Below, piece after piece: positions 36,969-45,918 of a stretch of 64,000 nt of DNA; the first letter of the stretch is position 1, and each line of letters starts with the position of its first letter. Location: the NCBI RefSeq assembly GCF_000215935.2, contig NZ_AFNU02000004.1:124001-188000 (forward strand), written 5' to 3'. The translations under genes and the position numbers were made by a program. The notes under the pieces are model-generated. The model made no database searches and was not told where the DNA came from. It was given only the letters and a program-made list of their open reading frames with translations. The DNA comes from Haloplasma contractile SSD-17B. GTDB lineage: Bacteria > Bacillota_I > Bacilli_A > Haloplasmatales > Haloplasmataceae.

Positions 36969-37679
36969 TTAACCTCTTAGTTCATCTAGTATTCTTACTT
37001 TATCAGCTAGGGCTGCATCTTTTTCTTTAATGACTCTTGCAGGGGTTCCTGCAACGACACTGTTTGGTTCTACATCTCTTGTAACAATAGCCCCTGCTGC
37101 AACGACAGCTCCCTTTCCTACTCTCACACCTTCTAAAATAACAGCATTTGCTCCTATTACAGCTTCATCTTCTATAATTACTGGTGTCTTACTAGGTGGT
37201 TCTAAAACTCCTGCAACAACTGCGCCGGCTCCTACATGTACATTGTTTCCTATTGTGCCACGTGCTCCTATTACTGTATTCATATCGATCATGGTATTTT
37301 CACCTATCTCAGCACCTATATTTATAACTGCTCCCATCATTATTACTGCATTCTTACCAATCTTTACTCGATCTCTTATCATAGCACCGGGTTCAATTCG
37401 TGCTTGAATATGTTTCATGTCTAGCAGTGGAATCGCTGAGTTTCGACGGTCATTTTCTATATGATATTCAGTTATATTACTCTCATTTATTTCTAATAAT
37501 TCTCGTACATCGTCGAATTCACCAAATACTATTCTAAAGTCATTGTCTCCAAATGTTTTTACATTTGAAAAATCAATAGCTCCTAGATTACCCTTTACAT
37601 ATAATTTTACAGGCGTTGATTTTTTGGCATCTTTTATAAACCGAGCAATTGCATATGCATCTGTTAAATTTTCATTCAT
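36969..37679 (-). CDS. dapH: 2,3,4,5-tetrahydropyridine-2,6-dicarboxylate N-acetyltransferase
   Basis: There are 236 residues from the ATG preceded by GAGAAGGAGAAC; an upstream ATG at 37700 with AAAGGATG is an alternative. The N-terminal domain ending [10 protein letters not shown] is typical of DapH, and the rest is a left-handed beta-helix of hexapeptide repeats ([61 protein letters not shown]). It acetylates tetrahydrodipicolinate, the step that defines the acetylase variant of DAP synthesis. It starts 43 bases after dapB. Confidence 0.96.
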   Translation of the reverse strand: MNENLTDAYAIARFIKDAKKSTPVKLYVKGNLGAIDFSNVKTFGDNDFRIVFGEFDDVRELLEINESNITEYHIENDRRNSAIPLLDMKHIQARIEPGAMIRDRVKIGKNAVIMMGAVINIGAEIGENTMIDMNTVIGARGTIGNNVHVGAGAVVAGVLEPPSKTPVIIEDEAVIGANAVILEGVRVGKGAVVAAGAIVTRDVEPNSVVAGTPARVIKEKDAALADKVRILDELRG

Positions 37680-37721
37680 ATTATTGTTCTCCTTCTCCAT
37701 TTTTGTAACATCCTTTCGTCA

Positions 37722-38486
37722 TTATAATTTAAACAAATCATCCATTGTATATAAACCTTCTGATTGTTTACTGATAAATTTTGCTGCTTTCATCGCTCCT
37801 AATGCAAATATATCTTTTGATAGTGCTGTATGTTTAAACTCTATTATTTCATCATCACCTGCAAATATTACTTGATGTTCACCAGGAATTGTACCACCTC
37901 TAACCGCATGAATTCCAATTTCATTTTTTTTACGTATTGTCTCATTTCCCACTCGACCATGTACATATTGATTGTCTTGGTTTAACTCCATGTTAATTGT
38001 ATTAGCCAATAAATTTGCTGTACCGCTAGGTGAATCAATTTTTTTATTATGGTGTTTTTCTATGATTTCGATATCAAAGTCTTCATTATATAGGAATGAT
38101 GATAATTGTCTTAACACCCTAGTAATAACATTTATTCCAAGTGACATATTAGAAGAAAGTAAGATTGGGACTTTTTTTGATGCATCCTTAATCTCTCTTA
38201 GTTGCTGTTCATTATATCCTGTTGTAGCAATCACTGTTGGTATTTTCTTCTTATTCGCATGTTCTAGTAGTGTTTTTAAATTATTAGGATGGGAAAAATC
38301 AATAATCACATCAGCTTCAGCGCTAAATTGATTGATATCATTATATATGGGAAAATCATAACTATTCAGATCTTCGTTCTCATGATTGTATCCTGATACG
38401 ACTGTAAACTCTTTACTATCCTTTATTTTGTTTCTTAAAACGTTTCCCATCTTACCATTTACTCCGTACAATACTGTCTTAATCAC
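37722..38486 (-). CDS. dapB: 4-hydroxy-tetrahydrodipicolinate reductase
   Basis: The 254-residue protein has the NAD(P)-binding YGVNGKMGN, DVIIDFSHP, IATTGY, SSNMSLGINV and the catalytic block IEIIEKHHNKKIDSPSGTA (His145-His146, Lys149), then GEHQVIFAGDDEIIE-HTA. It reduces the DapA product to tetrahydrodipicolinate. It lies 7 bases after dapA, inside the compact operon. The start ATG is preceded by GAAGGAGTGAGCATCT. Confidence 0.98.
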   Translation of the reverse strand: MIKTVLYGVNGKMGNVLRNKIKDSKEFTVVSGYNHENEDLNSYDFPIYNDINQFSAEADVIIDFSHPNNLKTLLEHANKKKIPTVIATTGYNEQQLREIKDASKKVPILLSSNMSLGINVITRVLRQLSSFLYNEDFDIEIIEKHHNKKIDSPSGTANLLANTINMELNQDNQYVHGRVGNETIRKKNEIGIHAVRGGTIPGEHQVIFAGDDEIIEFKHTALSKDIFALGAMKAAKFISKQSEGLYTMDDLFKL

Positions 38487-38493
38487 TAGATGC

Positions 38494-39381
38494 TCACTCC
38501 TTCGGTAGTAGTCCTAAATTGATCATTTCCTGTTCTAATATTTCTCTATTATCTTTAGACATATTTACTAAAGGTAACCTTGTAGGTCCTACATCAAATT
38601 GCATTACATTTAATGCTTCTTTTATTGGAATAGGGTTGGTTTCTATAAATAAAGACTTAATTAATTTATTTAATTTTAGTTGTATGTTTTTTGACTCTGA
38701 AATATACCCCTTTAAGTAGTTATCCACAAGGTTATGTGTCATTTCTGGTAAAATATTCGCAACTACAGAAATAACCCCTACTCCTCCAATAGACATTACA
38801 GGTACAATCTGATCATCATTGCCTGAATAAATATAGAAGTCTTCAGATACACGACTTGCAATTTCAGCTACTTGACTAATATCGCCACTTGCTTCCTTTA
38901 TACCTACTATATTGTTATACTTTGACAATTTAACAACAGTATCAGGGTCGATATTAAGACCTGTTCTTCCTTGAACACTATAAAGTATAATTGGTATTGT
39001 TACTGCATTTGCTATTGTTTCATAATGTGCAAGAATCCCATTCTGCGTTGTTTTATTATAATAAGGAGTTACTACTAATAATCCATCAGCTCCCACTGTT
39101 TCTGCATACTTACTTAATTCTACAGCTATCTTTGTATTATTACTCCCAGTACCTGCTATTATGGGAATTCTACCGCTTGCACATTTAACTGACAATTCGA
39201 TTAGATGTTTCTTTTCTTCTTTTGATAATGTCGCTGATTCACCAGTTGTACCGCAAATGATTATAGCATCTGTCTTATGATCAATATGCCACTCAATCAT
39301 TTGTTTCAATTTTTCATCATTAATTTTATCGTCTTTAAATGGAGTTACTAATGCGACTCCTGAACCTTTAAATAATTTCAT
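38494..39381 (-). CDS. dapA: 4-hydroxy-tetrahydrodipicolinate synthase
   Basis: The 295-residue TIM-barrel aldolase has TGESATLS, the catalytic Tyr in ILYSVQGRTG (Tyr134) and the Schiff-base Lys in NIVGIKEASGD (Lys162). VQGRTG replaces the common VPSRTG (Pro-Ser to Gln-Gly); this still keeps the Arg. It condenses aspartate semialdehyde with pyruvate, the committed step. It starts 4 bases after the asd stop; its ribosome site TAGGAGAGTAA lies in the end of asd. Confidence 0.98.
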   Translation of the reverse strand: MKLFKGSGVALVTPFKDDKINDEKLKQMIEWHIDHKTDAIIICGTTGESATLSKEEKKHLIELSVKCASGRIPIIAGTGSNNTKIAVELSKYAETVGADGLLVVTPYYNKTTQNGILAHYETIANAVTIPIILYSVQGRTGLNIDPDTVVKLSKYNNIVGIKEASGDISQVAEIASRVSEDFYIYSGNDDQIVPVMSIGGVGVISVVANILPEMTHNLVDNYLKGYISESKNIQLKLNKLIKSLFIETNPIPIKEALNVMQFDVGPTRLPLVNMSKDNREILEQEMINLGLLPKE

Positions 39382-39385
39382 GTTA

Positions 39386-40375
39386 TTACTCTCCTAATAA
39401 TAATTCAGCTATTTGTACTGTATTGGTTGCAGCTCCTTTTCTAATGTTATCCGCTACTACCCATAAGTTTATTCCACGATCAATACTATAATCTTTTCTA
39501 ATTCTTCCTACATAAACCTCATCATTTCCCTCAGAATCAATTGCCATAGGATATTTATTCTGACTAGGATCATCTACTATTACTATTCCCGGTTTGTTGT
39601 TAAGTATATTTTTAATATCTTGTGCTGATACATCTTTCTCTAATTCAAGGTTAATTGATACACTATGGCCATACTTTACAGGAACTCTTACAGCGGTTGC
39701 AGTAACCTTTAATGATTCATTATTTAATATTTTTCTTGTTTCATTAATCATTTTCATTTCTTCTTTTGTGTAGCCATTATCCATAAAAATATCAATTTGT
39801 GGGATACAATTATAGGCAATCGGATATTCATATTTTTTTGGTAATTCGCCGTCTAACCCTTCTTCAAGATCTTGGATTCCTGATACACCAGAACCAGAAA
39901 CAGCTTGGTAGGTACTATAAATAATTCGTTTTATTCCATACGCATCATCAATATATTTTAACGGTAATACAGACTGTATGGTACTACAATTAGGGTTCGC
40001 TATGATTCCATTATGGTTGTTAATCGCTAAAGCATTAACTTCAGGAACAATTAAGGGTACATCAGGATCCATCCGCCAGGCACTACTGTTGTCAATAACC
40101 ACAACACCCTGATCTCTTGCTATTTTAGCAAAACGTTTACTTATTTCACCACCCGCTGAAAATAATGCAATATCAATATCACGATTAAACGATTGTTCAT
40201 TGAGAGCTTCAACTGTTACATCCATTCCATTAAACTTAAGTACGGTTCCCTCTGAGCGTTTAGATGCGAATAGATATAGATTCTTAACTGGAAACTGTCG
40301 TTCTTCTAACACTTTCATGAAGGTGCGTCCTACCATACCAGTTGCACCAACGATTGCTAGATTAACTTTTTTCAT
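39386..40375 (-). CDS. asd: Aspartate-semialdehyde dehydrogenase
   Basis: The 329-residue protein has IVGATGMVGRTFMKVLEER, FSAGG, IDNSSAWRMD, the catalytic Cys130 in IANPNCSTIQ, and the late His in VRVPVKYGHSVSINLE. It reduces aspartyl phosphate to the semialdehyde, the branch point to lysine, Thr and Met. AAGGAGGAAAATGT precedes the ATG, 12 bases after dapF. Confidence 0.98.
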   Translation of the reverse strand: MKKVNLAIVGATGMVGRTFMKVLEERQFPVKNLYLFASKRSEGTVLKFNGMDVTVEALNEQSFNRDIDIALFSAGGEISKRFAKIARDQGVVVIDNSSAWRMDPDVPLIVPEVNALAINNHNGIIANPNCSTIQSVLPLKYIDDAYGIKRIIYSTYQAVSGSGVSGIQDLEEGLDGELPKKYEYPIAYNCIPQIDIFMDNGYTKEEMKMINETRKILNNESLKVTATAVRVPVKYGHSVSINLELEKDVSAQDIKNILNNKPGIVIVDDPSQNKYPMAIDSEGNDEVYVGRIRKDYSIDRGINLWVVADNIRKGAATNTVQIAELLLGE

Positions 40376-40387
40376 ACATTTTCCTCC

Positions 40388-41230
40388 TTAATGTTTAACA
40401 ATGTATTCACCTTTGCAAATCCGTTCTGTAGGACCTGTCATAAATACACCGTCATTTGAAATTTCAATTTTGAGAATACCACCTCTAACGTGTACATTTA
40501 CACTCTTACTTGTATTATTTAACAGATTACTAATTACTGCTGTTGCTGCACAACCTGTTCCACATGCGAGGGTTCTACCGACTCCTCGTTCGTAAGTCTC
40601 TAATGTTATATTTTCGTGATCATTTATTTCATAAATATTTACATTTGTTTTTTCTGGAAAAAGTTCGTGCTCTTCAATTGTTTTTCCTATCTTGTCTATA
40701 TCTACATTATTTAGATTTTCAGTATATAGTACTGTATGGATTGTACCCATATTTAGGGTTGATATTTTCAATTCTCTGTTTCCTACAGCAATCTTCTCAT
40801 CTATCACTTTTTCTTTATCCGTGTCGATCGGAAACTGAACTGTGTTAAACTCTGGATACCCTAAATTAATCCTTATGAAACTAATCGTTTCTTGTGATTC
40901 TATTAGTTCTACTTTCATAGTCCCAGCTAAAGTTTCAACTGTAAAAATAGTGTTGTTTACTATTTTTTTATCATATACATATTTTGCGAAACAACGGATC
41001 CCATTTCCACACATTGGTGCTATTGAGCCATCCTGATTGTAAAACATCATTTTTATATCTGCTATTTCTGACCCACAAACAATCATCATTCCATCTGCTC
41101 CAATACCGAAATGCCTATTACAAATCTGTTTTGTTAAATCAGACTGATTACATATAAGATCAAGTTCATTATTTAAATTCTCAATTATAATAAAGTCATT
41201 TCCTGTTCCATGAAACTTTTCAAAGTACAT
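40388..41230 (-). CDS. dapF: Diaminopimelate epimerase
   Basis: The 280-residue protein has two homologous halves, with catalytic Cys74 in MCGNGIRC and Cys223 in LACGTGCAAT, plus the N-terminal KFHGTGNDFIII. It converts LL- to meso-diaminopimelate, needed both for peptidoglycan cross-links and for lysine. AAGGAGGTGGCTAT precedes the ATG. It lies 67 bases after lysC. Confidence 0.98.
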   Translation of the reverse strand: MYFEKFHGTGNDFIIIENLNNELDLICNQSDLTKQICNRHFGIGADGMMIVCGSEIADIKMMFYNQDGSIAPMCGNGIRCFAKYVYDKKIVNNTIFTVETLAGTMKVELIESQETISFIRINLGYPEFNTVQFPIDTDKEKVIDEKIAVGNRELKISTLNMGTIHTVLYTENLNNVDIDKIGKTIEEHELFPEKTNVNIYEINDHENITLETYERGVGRTLACGTGCAATAVISNLLNNTSKSVNVHVRGGILKIEISNDGVFMTGPTERICKGEYIVKH

Positions 41231-41297
41231 ATAGCCACCTCCTTATATATATACGCATTTCCTACAATCTTAGTGTAAGATTTATGGGGATCAATTG

Positions 41298-42503
41298 TTA
41301 TAAATTAAATTCGTCTGCTAAGAGTGTTACTGCTCGTTCTTTATCCTCGTTATTTATAGTATATGAAATACTAATTTCAGATGTCGTAACTTGCTTAAAG
41401 TTAATATCATGTAATGCAAATAGTCTAAATATTTCTGCTGCAATTCCCGATTGGTTTCTCATACCAATTCCAACTACCGAAAGTTTAATACAACCTCTAT
41501 CGATGATAATCTCAAGTGTTCCAACTATTGTCTTTATTTCCATTAAAGCTTCCTCTATTAACACTACTTGATCCCCCGGTGCAGTAAAAGATATATTGAC
41601 CTTCTCATCTTGTGGAGAAGTTTGACTAATCATATCCACATTAACTTCATTTTTGGCTAAATTACTAAAGATGGTTGCAATGGTTCTAGATGAATAAGGT
41701 ACATCAACTAAAGTAACCATAAGTATATCATCATTTACTGTCAAGCCAGTTATACTTTTTTCTTCAATCATATTTATTCTCTCCTTAATATATGATCCTT
41801 CTTCTTCATCACTGCTTGATGCAACGTAAACCACTATGTTAAATTTACTAGCAATTTCTACTGATCTAGGTTCCATAATATTTGCACCTAGGCTAGACAT
41901 TTCCATCATCTCTTCGTAGCTGACTTCCTTTAATTTTTTTGCATGTTTATATAATCTTGGATCAACACTATATATTCCTGTTACATCTGTATAGATTTCA
42001 CATCGACACCTTAACTTAGATGCTAATGCAACTGCTGTTGTATCAGATCCCCCTCGTCCTAGTGTTGTGATATCACCAGATTCATTAATACCTTGAAAAC
42101 CTGCAACAATTACAATCTTACCTTGATCAATGTGATTTTTTATTTTTTCTGTATTTACATCGTTAATTTTATTCTTAGTATGGGTTCCTGAAGTACTAAT
42201 TCCTGCTTGATATCCTGTTAAAGAGATTGATGGATACCCTCTTTCTTTTAAAATCATTGAGAGTAGCGATATGGTGACTTGCTCACCAGTTGACAATAAT
42301 ACATCCATTTCTCTTGTACAGGGTCTACTTGATATCTGAGTTGCTATACTTGTAAGATAATTAGTAGTTTTTCCCATCGCAGACACAACAATCACTAAGT
42401 CGTCTCCTTGATTCTTTCTATTTATAATCCTATTTGCAATCTGTTTCATCTTTTCAATTGATTCTACTGAGGTACCTCCATATTTTTGTACGACTATTGC
42501 CAC
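41298..42503 (-). CDS. lysC: Aspartokinase (lysine-type, two ACT domains)
   Basis: There are 401 residues from the GTG preceded by GAGAGGGATGAAC; the frame opens five codons earlier without a ribosome site. The kinase domain shows VQKYGGTSVESIEKM, VVSAMGKTT, GRGGSDTTAVALA and YTDVTGIYSVDPR. The C-terminus, about 270-400, is a pair of ACT domains, the usual feedback site. B. subtilis has three aspartokinases (DapG, LysC, ThrD); operon context and the lysine riboswitches point to the lysine-responsive type. An internal start producing a separate small ACT subunit, known for LysC, is possible but not verified here. Confidence 0.95.
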   Translation of the reverse strand: MAIVVQKYGGTSVESIEKMKQIANRIINRKNQGDDLVIVVSAMGKTTNYLTSIATQISSRPCTREMDVLLSTGEQVTISLLSMILKERGYPSISLTGYQAGISTSGTHTKNKINDVNTEKIKNHIDQGKIVIVAGFQGINESGDITTLGRGGSDTTAVALASKLRCRCEIYTDVTGIYSVDPRLYKHAKKLKEVSYEEMMEMSSLGANIMEPRSVEIASKFNIVVYVASSSDEEEGSYIKERINMIEEKSITGLTVNDDILMVTLVDVPYSSRTIATIFSNLAKNEVNVDMISQTSPQDEKVNISFTAPGDQVVLIEEALMEIKTIVGTLEIIIDRGCIKLSVVGIGMRNQSGIAAEIFRLFALHDINFKQVTTSEISISYTINNEDKERAVTLLADEFNL

Positions 42504-42542
42504 GTTCATCCCTCTCAATCTTTATTGTATGCGTTCTTCATT

Positions 42543-43850
42543 TTAGTAACTTGAATCTAAATCATACTGTATTAAATCATCATATGTTTCGCGTTTAACA
42601 ACTAATTTTGATTTACCGTCTTTTACAAACACAACTGCAGGCCTAGGTAAACGATTATAGTTACTTGCCATACTATAGTTGTAGGCTCCTGTACTAAATA
42701 CTGCTAGCAAGTCATTTCTTTCCGGTGTTGGTAATAATACCTGTCTAACAATGATATCACCAGATTCACAGCATTTTCCTGTTATGGTATAGGGTTTTTC
42801 CGGTACTCCATTCATTTTATTAGCAAGAGCAGCTTCATAATCAGCTTCATACAATGCAGTACGAATATTGTCATTCATACTACCATCTACAAACACATAG
42901 TTCTTTCCTCCGTATGTTTCTTTAACGCTTCCTACCTCGTATAAAGTTGTTCCTGCATTTGCAACAATTGCTCGCCCAGGTTCTATTAATAGTTTGGGCG
43001 TTTCAATATCTAGCCGTTCACATTCACCTTTAACTCTCCCTAATAACATCTTAAGCGTTAACTCTATATCCATTTCGCGGTCATTACTTGTATAATAAAT
43101 TCCAAATCCTCCGCCCAAATTGAGTTCTTTTACTGTAATATCATGATTTGACTTTAGACTGTGGATAAATGACAGCAATGTACTTACTTCTTCAAGAAAC
43201 GAATTTTCATCAAATATTTGCGATCCTATATGGCTATGGAATCCATGAAAGTTTAAGTATTCACTATTATTCATAGCATTAATTAATTCTATTGTTTGAT
43301 CGCTATAAATACTTTCACCAAACTTTGATGTATTTTCTGTTGTTTTAATATATTCATGGGTATGTGCTGAAATACCAGGGTTAACTCTTAGCATGACATC
43401 TGCTTTTGTATTCATTGTCTGACAAAGTGCTTCAATACGATCAGCTTCATTGTAATTATCAACTATAATTCTTCCGACACCATACTCTAATGCCATCTTT
43501 AACTCTATATTCGTTTTATTATTTCCATGCATGTAAAGTCGCTCCTGTGGAAAACTCGATTGAATAGCTGTATAGAGTTCTCCTCCCGAGACTACATCTA
43601 ATGACAGCCCCTCTTCTTCAATTAATTTGCACATTGAAACTGTTAGAAAGGCCTTTGATGCATATATGACCTCCGTTTCTATATGCTTACTTTGTAGTCC
43701 ATTATTAAATAATCTACATCGTTCCCGTATATTACTCTCATCCATGATATAAAGTGGTGTTCCATATTTTTCTTTTAATGTTCTAGTATTACATTCTCCA
43801 ATAATTAATTCACCATTGTTATTAATACGACTTGTGCCAAATAATCTCAT
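42543..43850 (-). CDS. lysA: Diaminopimelate decarboxylase
   Basis: The 435-residue fold-type III PLP enzyme has the PLP-Lys66 in EVIYASKAFL, the HSH motif GFHSHIGSQIFD, ELNLGGGFGIYY, the EPGRAIVA motif, and CCESGDIIV with the catalytic Cys. It decarboxylates meso-DAP to lysine. It is the first gene of the operon and lies directly behind the two lysine riboswitches. GTGGAGATGATTTAA precedes the ATG. Having the last enzyme encoded first is uncommon. Confidence 0.98.
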   Translation of the reverse strand: MRLFGTSRINNNGELIIGECNTRTLKEKYGTPLYIMDESNIRERCRLFNNGLQSKHIETEVIYASKAFLTVSMCKLIEEEGLSLDVVSGGELYTAIQSSFPQERLYMHGNNKTNIELKMALEYGVGRIIVDNYNEADRIEALCQTMNTKADVMLRVNPGISAHTHEYIKTTENTSKFGESIYSDQTIELINAMNNSEYLNFHGFHSHIGSQIFDENSFLEEVSTLLSFIHSLKSNHDITVKELNLGGGFGIYYTSNDREMDIELTLKMLLGRVKGECERLDIETPKLLIEPGRAIVANAGTTLYEVGSVKETYGGKNYVFVDGSMNDNIRTALYEADYEAALANKMNGVPEKPYTITGKCCESGDIIVRQVLLPTPERNDLLAVFSTGAYNYSMASNYNRLPRPAVVFVKDGKSKLVVKRETYDDLIQYDLDSSY

Positions 43851-43961
43851 TTAAATCATCTCCACTGTAATATTTAATATATTTCCTTTTTTTTACACTA
43901 TTTGCTTATACGTTCTATCTTTTGTATTTATTAATGAACTATTTAACTTGTTTGTAGCAAA
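43851..43961 (-). other. lysA leader between the second terminator and lysA
   Basis: About 110 AT-rich bases separate the proximal terminator from the lysA start and hold only the lysA ribosome site. No extra promoter or ORF was seen. Confidence 0.5.
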
Positions 43962-44003
43962 TAAAAAAAACAACTAAGAGCAAAAGGCTGCATCATAGTT
44001 GTT
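43962..44003 (-). terminator. Expression-platform terminator of the proximal lysine riboswitch
   Basis: On the minus strand AACAACTA pairs with TAGTTGTT around the CTTTTGCTC loop region, followed by TTTTTTTTA. The CCTTTTGC inside the loop is complementary to the 5' edge of the proximal aptamer (GCAAAAGAGG), which could be part of the switching mechanism. Confidence 0.85.
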
Positions 44004-44004
44004 T

Positions 44005-44172
44005 TATCCTTTTACCCCAATGTGTAAAGTGCTCTATTAAAGGTTGGGTAACACGTTAATAGCAGTGCCATACTTATTCAGCATGACCCCAATATACACA
44101 AATCGTATATTTCGGCGATTGCCCCTTTCCTACTAAGTAGTACTCTTGACGAACCGCGGCCTCTTTTGCACA
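44005..44172 (-). promoter_or_regulatory. Lysine riboswitch (proximal copy, upstream of lysA)
   Basis: Read on the minus strand, the conserved L-box blocks appear in order: GAGGCCGCGG, TCAAGAGTA, GGAAAGGGGCAATCGCCGAA, TTGGGGTCATGC, GGCACTGC and a final ATTGGGGTAAAAGG. These are the conserved core segments of the lysine aptamer around a five-way junction. Excess lysine would stabilise the aptamer and favour the following terminator, shutting off the lysA-dapL operon. It begins about 20 bases after the terminator of an equivalent unit, without room for a promoter between. Confidence 0.93.
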
Positions 44173-44190
44173 TTGTTTATTTAATTTTTA

Positions 44191-44234
44191 ATATAAAAAA
44201 ACAGTCATGAGAGTAAAAGGTCTCATAACTGTTT
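44191..44234 (-). terminator. Expression-platform terminator of the distal lysine riboswitch
   Basis: On the minus strand ACAGTTATGAG pairs with CTCATGACTGT, followed by TTTTTTTATATT. It resembles the proximal terminator in layout but differs in sequence. Confidence 0.88.
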
Positions 44235-44405
44235 TTTAAACATACCTTTCACCCCAACATAATCAGTTCTCCATTAATAATCTGGGCAGATTATTAATGA
44301 CAGTACTATACTTATTTAGCATAGTCCCAATACGAATAAATCGTATTTCGGCAATTGCCCCTTTCCTATTTTAAAAAAAGTACTCTTGACAAATTGCGGC
44401 CTCAT
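44235..44405 (-). promoter_or_regulatory. Lysine riboswitch (distal copy, nearest the promoter)
   Basis: Minus-strand blocks GAGGCCGCAATTTGTCAAGAGTA, split here as GAGGCCGC and TCAAGAGTA, then GGAAAGGGGCAATTGCCGAA, ATTGGGACTATGC, AGTACTGTCATTAATAA and TTGGGGTGAAAGG match the same consensus as the proximal copy. Peripheral stems differ in sequence between the copies (the ATTAATAATCT/AGATTATTAAT arm is perfect here), so the pair is an old duplication or independently retained rather than a recent repeat. Confidence 0.93.
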
Positions 44406-44434
44406 GATTATATTGTTTTCAAATATTGTCTATA

Positions 44435-44463
44435 AATGTATCATAGGATATTAATATTGTCAA
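44435..44463 (-). promoter_or_regulatory. Sigma-A promoter of the lysine operon
   Basis: On the minus strand TTGACA and TACATT are separated by 17 bases, about 30 bases upstream of the distal aptamer. It is the only credible promoter between the HD gene and lysA, so both riboswitches would lie on one transcript. Confidence 0.75.
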
Positions 44464-44510
44464 CCTATATATCCTGTAAATTCAATTAAAACATTTGCTT
44501 TTTTGACTAC

Positions 44511-45797
44511 TTAATTTAATACGCTATGTAATTCGTTCATTTCAGCCTCTGAAATTTTTTCTAATAATATCTCTTTTGGATAGAATACCTTATAATCATG
44601 TTTCATTTCTACCTGATTTATCCCTTTTACAACTTGTGATAAATTTTCAATTTCAATAAGCTGATCTTGAACATATAGTAAAATAGGTGACTTATTTAAT
44701 GCTTGCTCATTATAATATTGATAGGTTTCCTTACTTAGTATATCCTTGTGAAGATAGTATTTTTTATCGATATTATACTTATCAAATAGAGTTTCTAGGC
44801 GATTAAAGATTCTTAACTGCATTTCTTTTCCACTACAATTTATATGTTTAAGTAATCGTCTATTTAAGAACCGATCCGATAAATCCTTTACAATAGAATC
44901 ATTCTCATTGCTAAGTTCTTTTATTTTCGTTAACATCCATGCCTCATCTAATTCTAAATAATTATCTAGAGTTAAGGTCCTAGACAATGCTTTTTCAAGT
45001 AAAGCTATGTCTGTTTTAAATACGTATCCTGTATCAATCAATTCCTTAACACGTTCAAAGAGTTTCATTAAAATAATTTCATAACTCATTCCAACAGGAT
45101 GGTAGTAAACTTGCCAGTACATATGATAGCGACTCATTAAATAGTCTTCAATAGCATGCATGCTTGAGTATTTAAATGCCAATTCTCCATCAACGATTAG
45201 AAAACTTCTGAGTATTCGATCTAAATCAATTTCACCATATGTAGCGCCAGTAAAATAAGCATCTCTTTGTAAATAGTCTAGGCGATCTGCATCTAATTGA
45301 CTAGTTATTATTTTTTCCATTATTTTATTTTTTGTTTTTTTAGCGATGACATCTGCAACACGTTTAGCAAAACCTGGTTTGTAATTTTCTAATACCTTAT
45401 TAACCTCAGTATTTCCTAAAATAATATCTACTGTATACTCTTCGTGATTTGTTTTAAAAACTGTCTCAAAAGAGTGTGAAAATGGACCGTGCCCGACATC
45501 GTGTAGAAGAGCAGCACAAAGTGTAATAAACCGTTGATCTTTAGATAATGTTTTCCTAATTGCTTGTACTTCATATATGATTCTTCTTGCCACTTCATAA
45601 ACACCTAGTGAATGTGAGAATCGTGAGTGTTCTGCAGTGTGATACACCATATGAGTACCACCAAGCTGATGAATACGACGCAATCGTTGAAACTCCTTCG
45701 TTTTTATTAAGTCCCAAAATATTTTATCATATACCTTCACATAACCGTATAAAGGATCCCTAAAAACTTTAATTTCACCCATCTCTAGTTTGACCAT
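44511..45797 (-). CDS. HD-domain phosphohydrolase, YwfO-like
   Basis: There are 428 residues from the ATG preceded by AAGAAGTGATCATA; a TTG six codons earlier is less likely. The HD motif series is R...HQLGGTHMVYHTAEHSRFSHSLG, then CAALLHDVGHGPFSHSFE, and DADRLDYLQRD. This is the dNTP triphosphohydrolase-like family; B. subtilis YwfO is the close comparison and is also near pta on the chromosome. The substrate (dNTPs or alarmones) is not proven. No terminator was seen between its stop and the lysine promoter 48 bases downstream, so read-through into the riboswitch leader is possible. Confidence 0.9.
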   Translation of the reverse strand: MVKLEMGEIKVFRDPLYGYVKVYDKIFWDLIKTKEFQRLRRIHQLGGTHMVYHTAEHSRFSHSLGVYEVARRIIYEVQAIRKTLSKDQRFITLCAALLHDVGHGPFSHSFETVFKTNHEEYTVDIILGNTEVNKVLENYKPGFAKRVADVIAKKTKNKIMEKIITSQLDADRLDYLQRDAYFTGATYGEIDLDRILRSFLIVDGELAFKYSSMHAIEDYLMSRYHMYWQVYYHPVGMSYEIILMKLFERVKELIDTGYVFKTDIALLEKALSRTLTLDNYLELDEAWMLTKIKELSNENDSIVKDLSDRFLNRRLLKHINCSGKEMQLRIFNRLETLFDKYNIDKKYYLHKDILSKETYQYYNEQALNKSPILLYVQDQLIEIENLSQVVKGINQVEMKHDYKVFYPKEILLEKISEAEMNELHSVLN

Positions 45798-45845
45798 TAT
45801 GATCACTTCTTTCAATAAATAATTACATCTTTTACTTATTATAAC

Positions 45846-45888
45846 ACAAAAAAAGACTGTTAACTTACAAAAAGTGTCAACAGTCTTC
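45846..45888 (-). terminator. pta terminator
   Basis: On the minus strand AAGACTGTT pairs with AACAGTCTT, followed by TTTTTGTG. Confidence 0.85.
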
Positions 45889-45918
45889 GGTTTTTGAATA
45901 CTATACTATTAGAAATGC

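Noticed and set aside
37030-37407. 125-residue open frame antisense to dapH
   Set aside because: It is low-complexity (Thr/Ile/Pro/Ala) and arises from the hexapeptide-repeat coding of dapH; no ribosome site.
40543-40848. 101-residue open frame antisense to dapF
   Set aside because: Composition is Leu/Phe/His-rich shadow coding without a start context.
42509-42518. ATG at codon 4 of the lysC frame as start
   Set aside because: The GAGAGGG ribosome site touches that ATG with no spacing, whereas the GTG two codons later has proper spacing and gives the usual N-terminus before VQKYGG.
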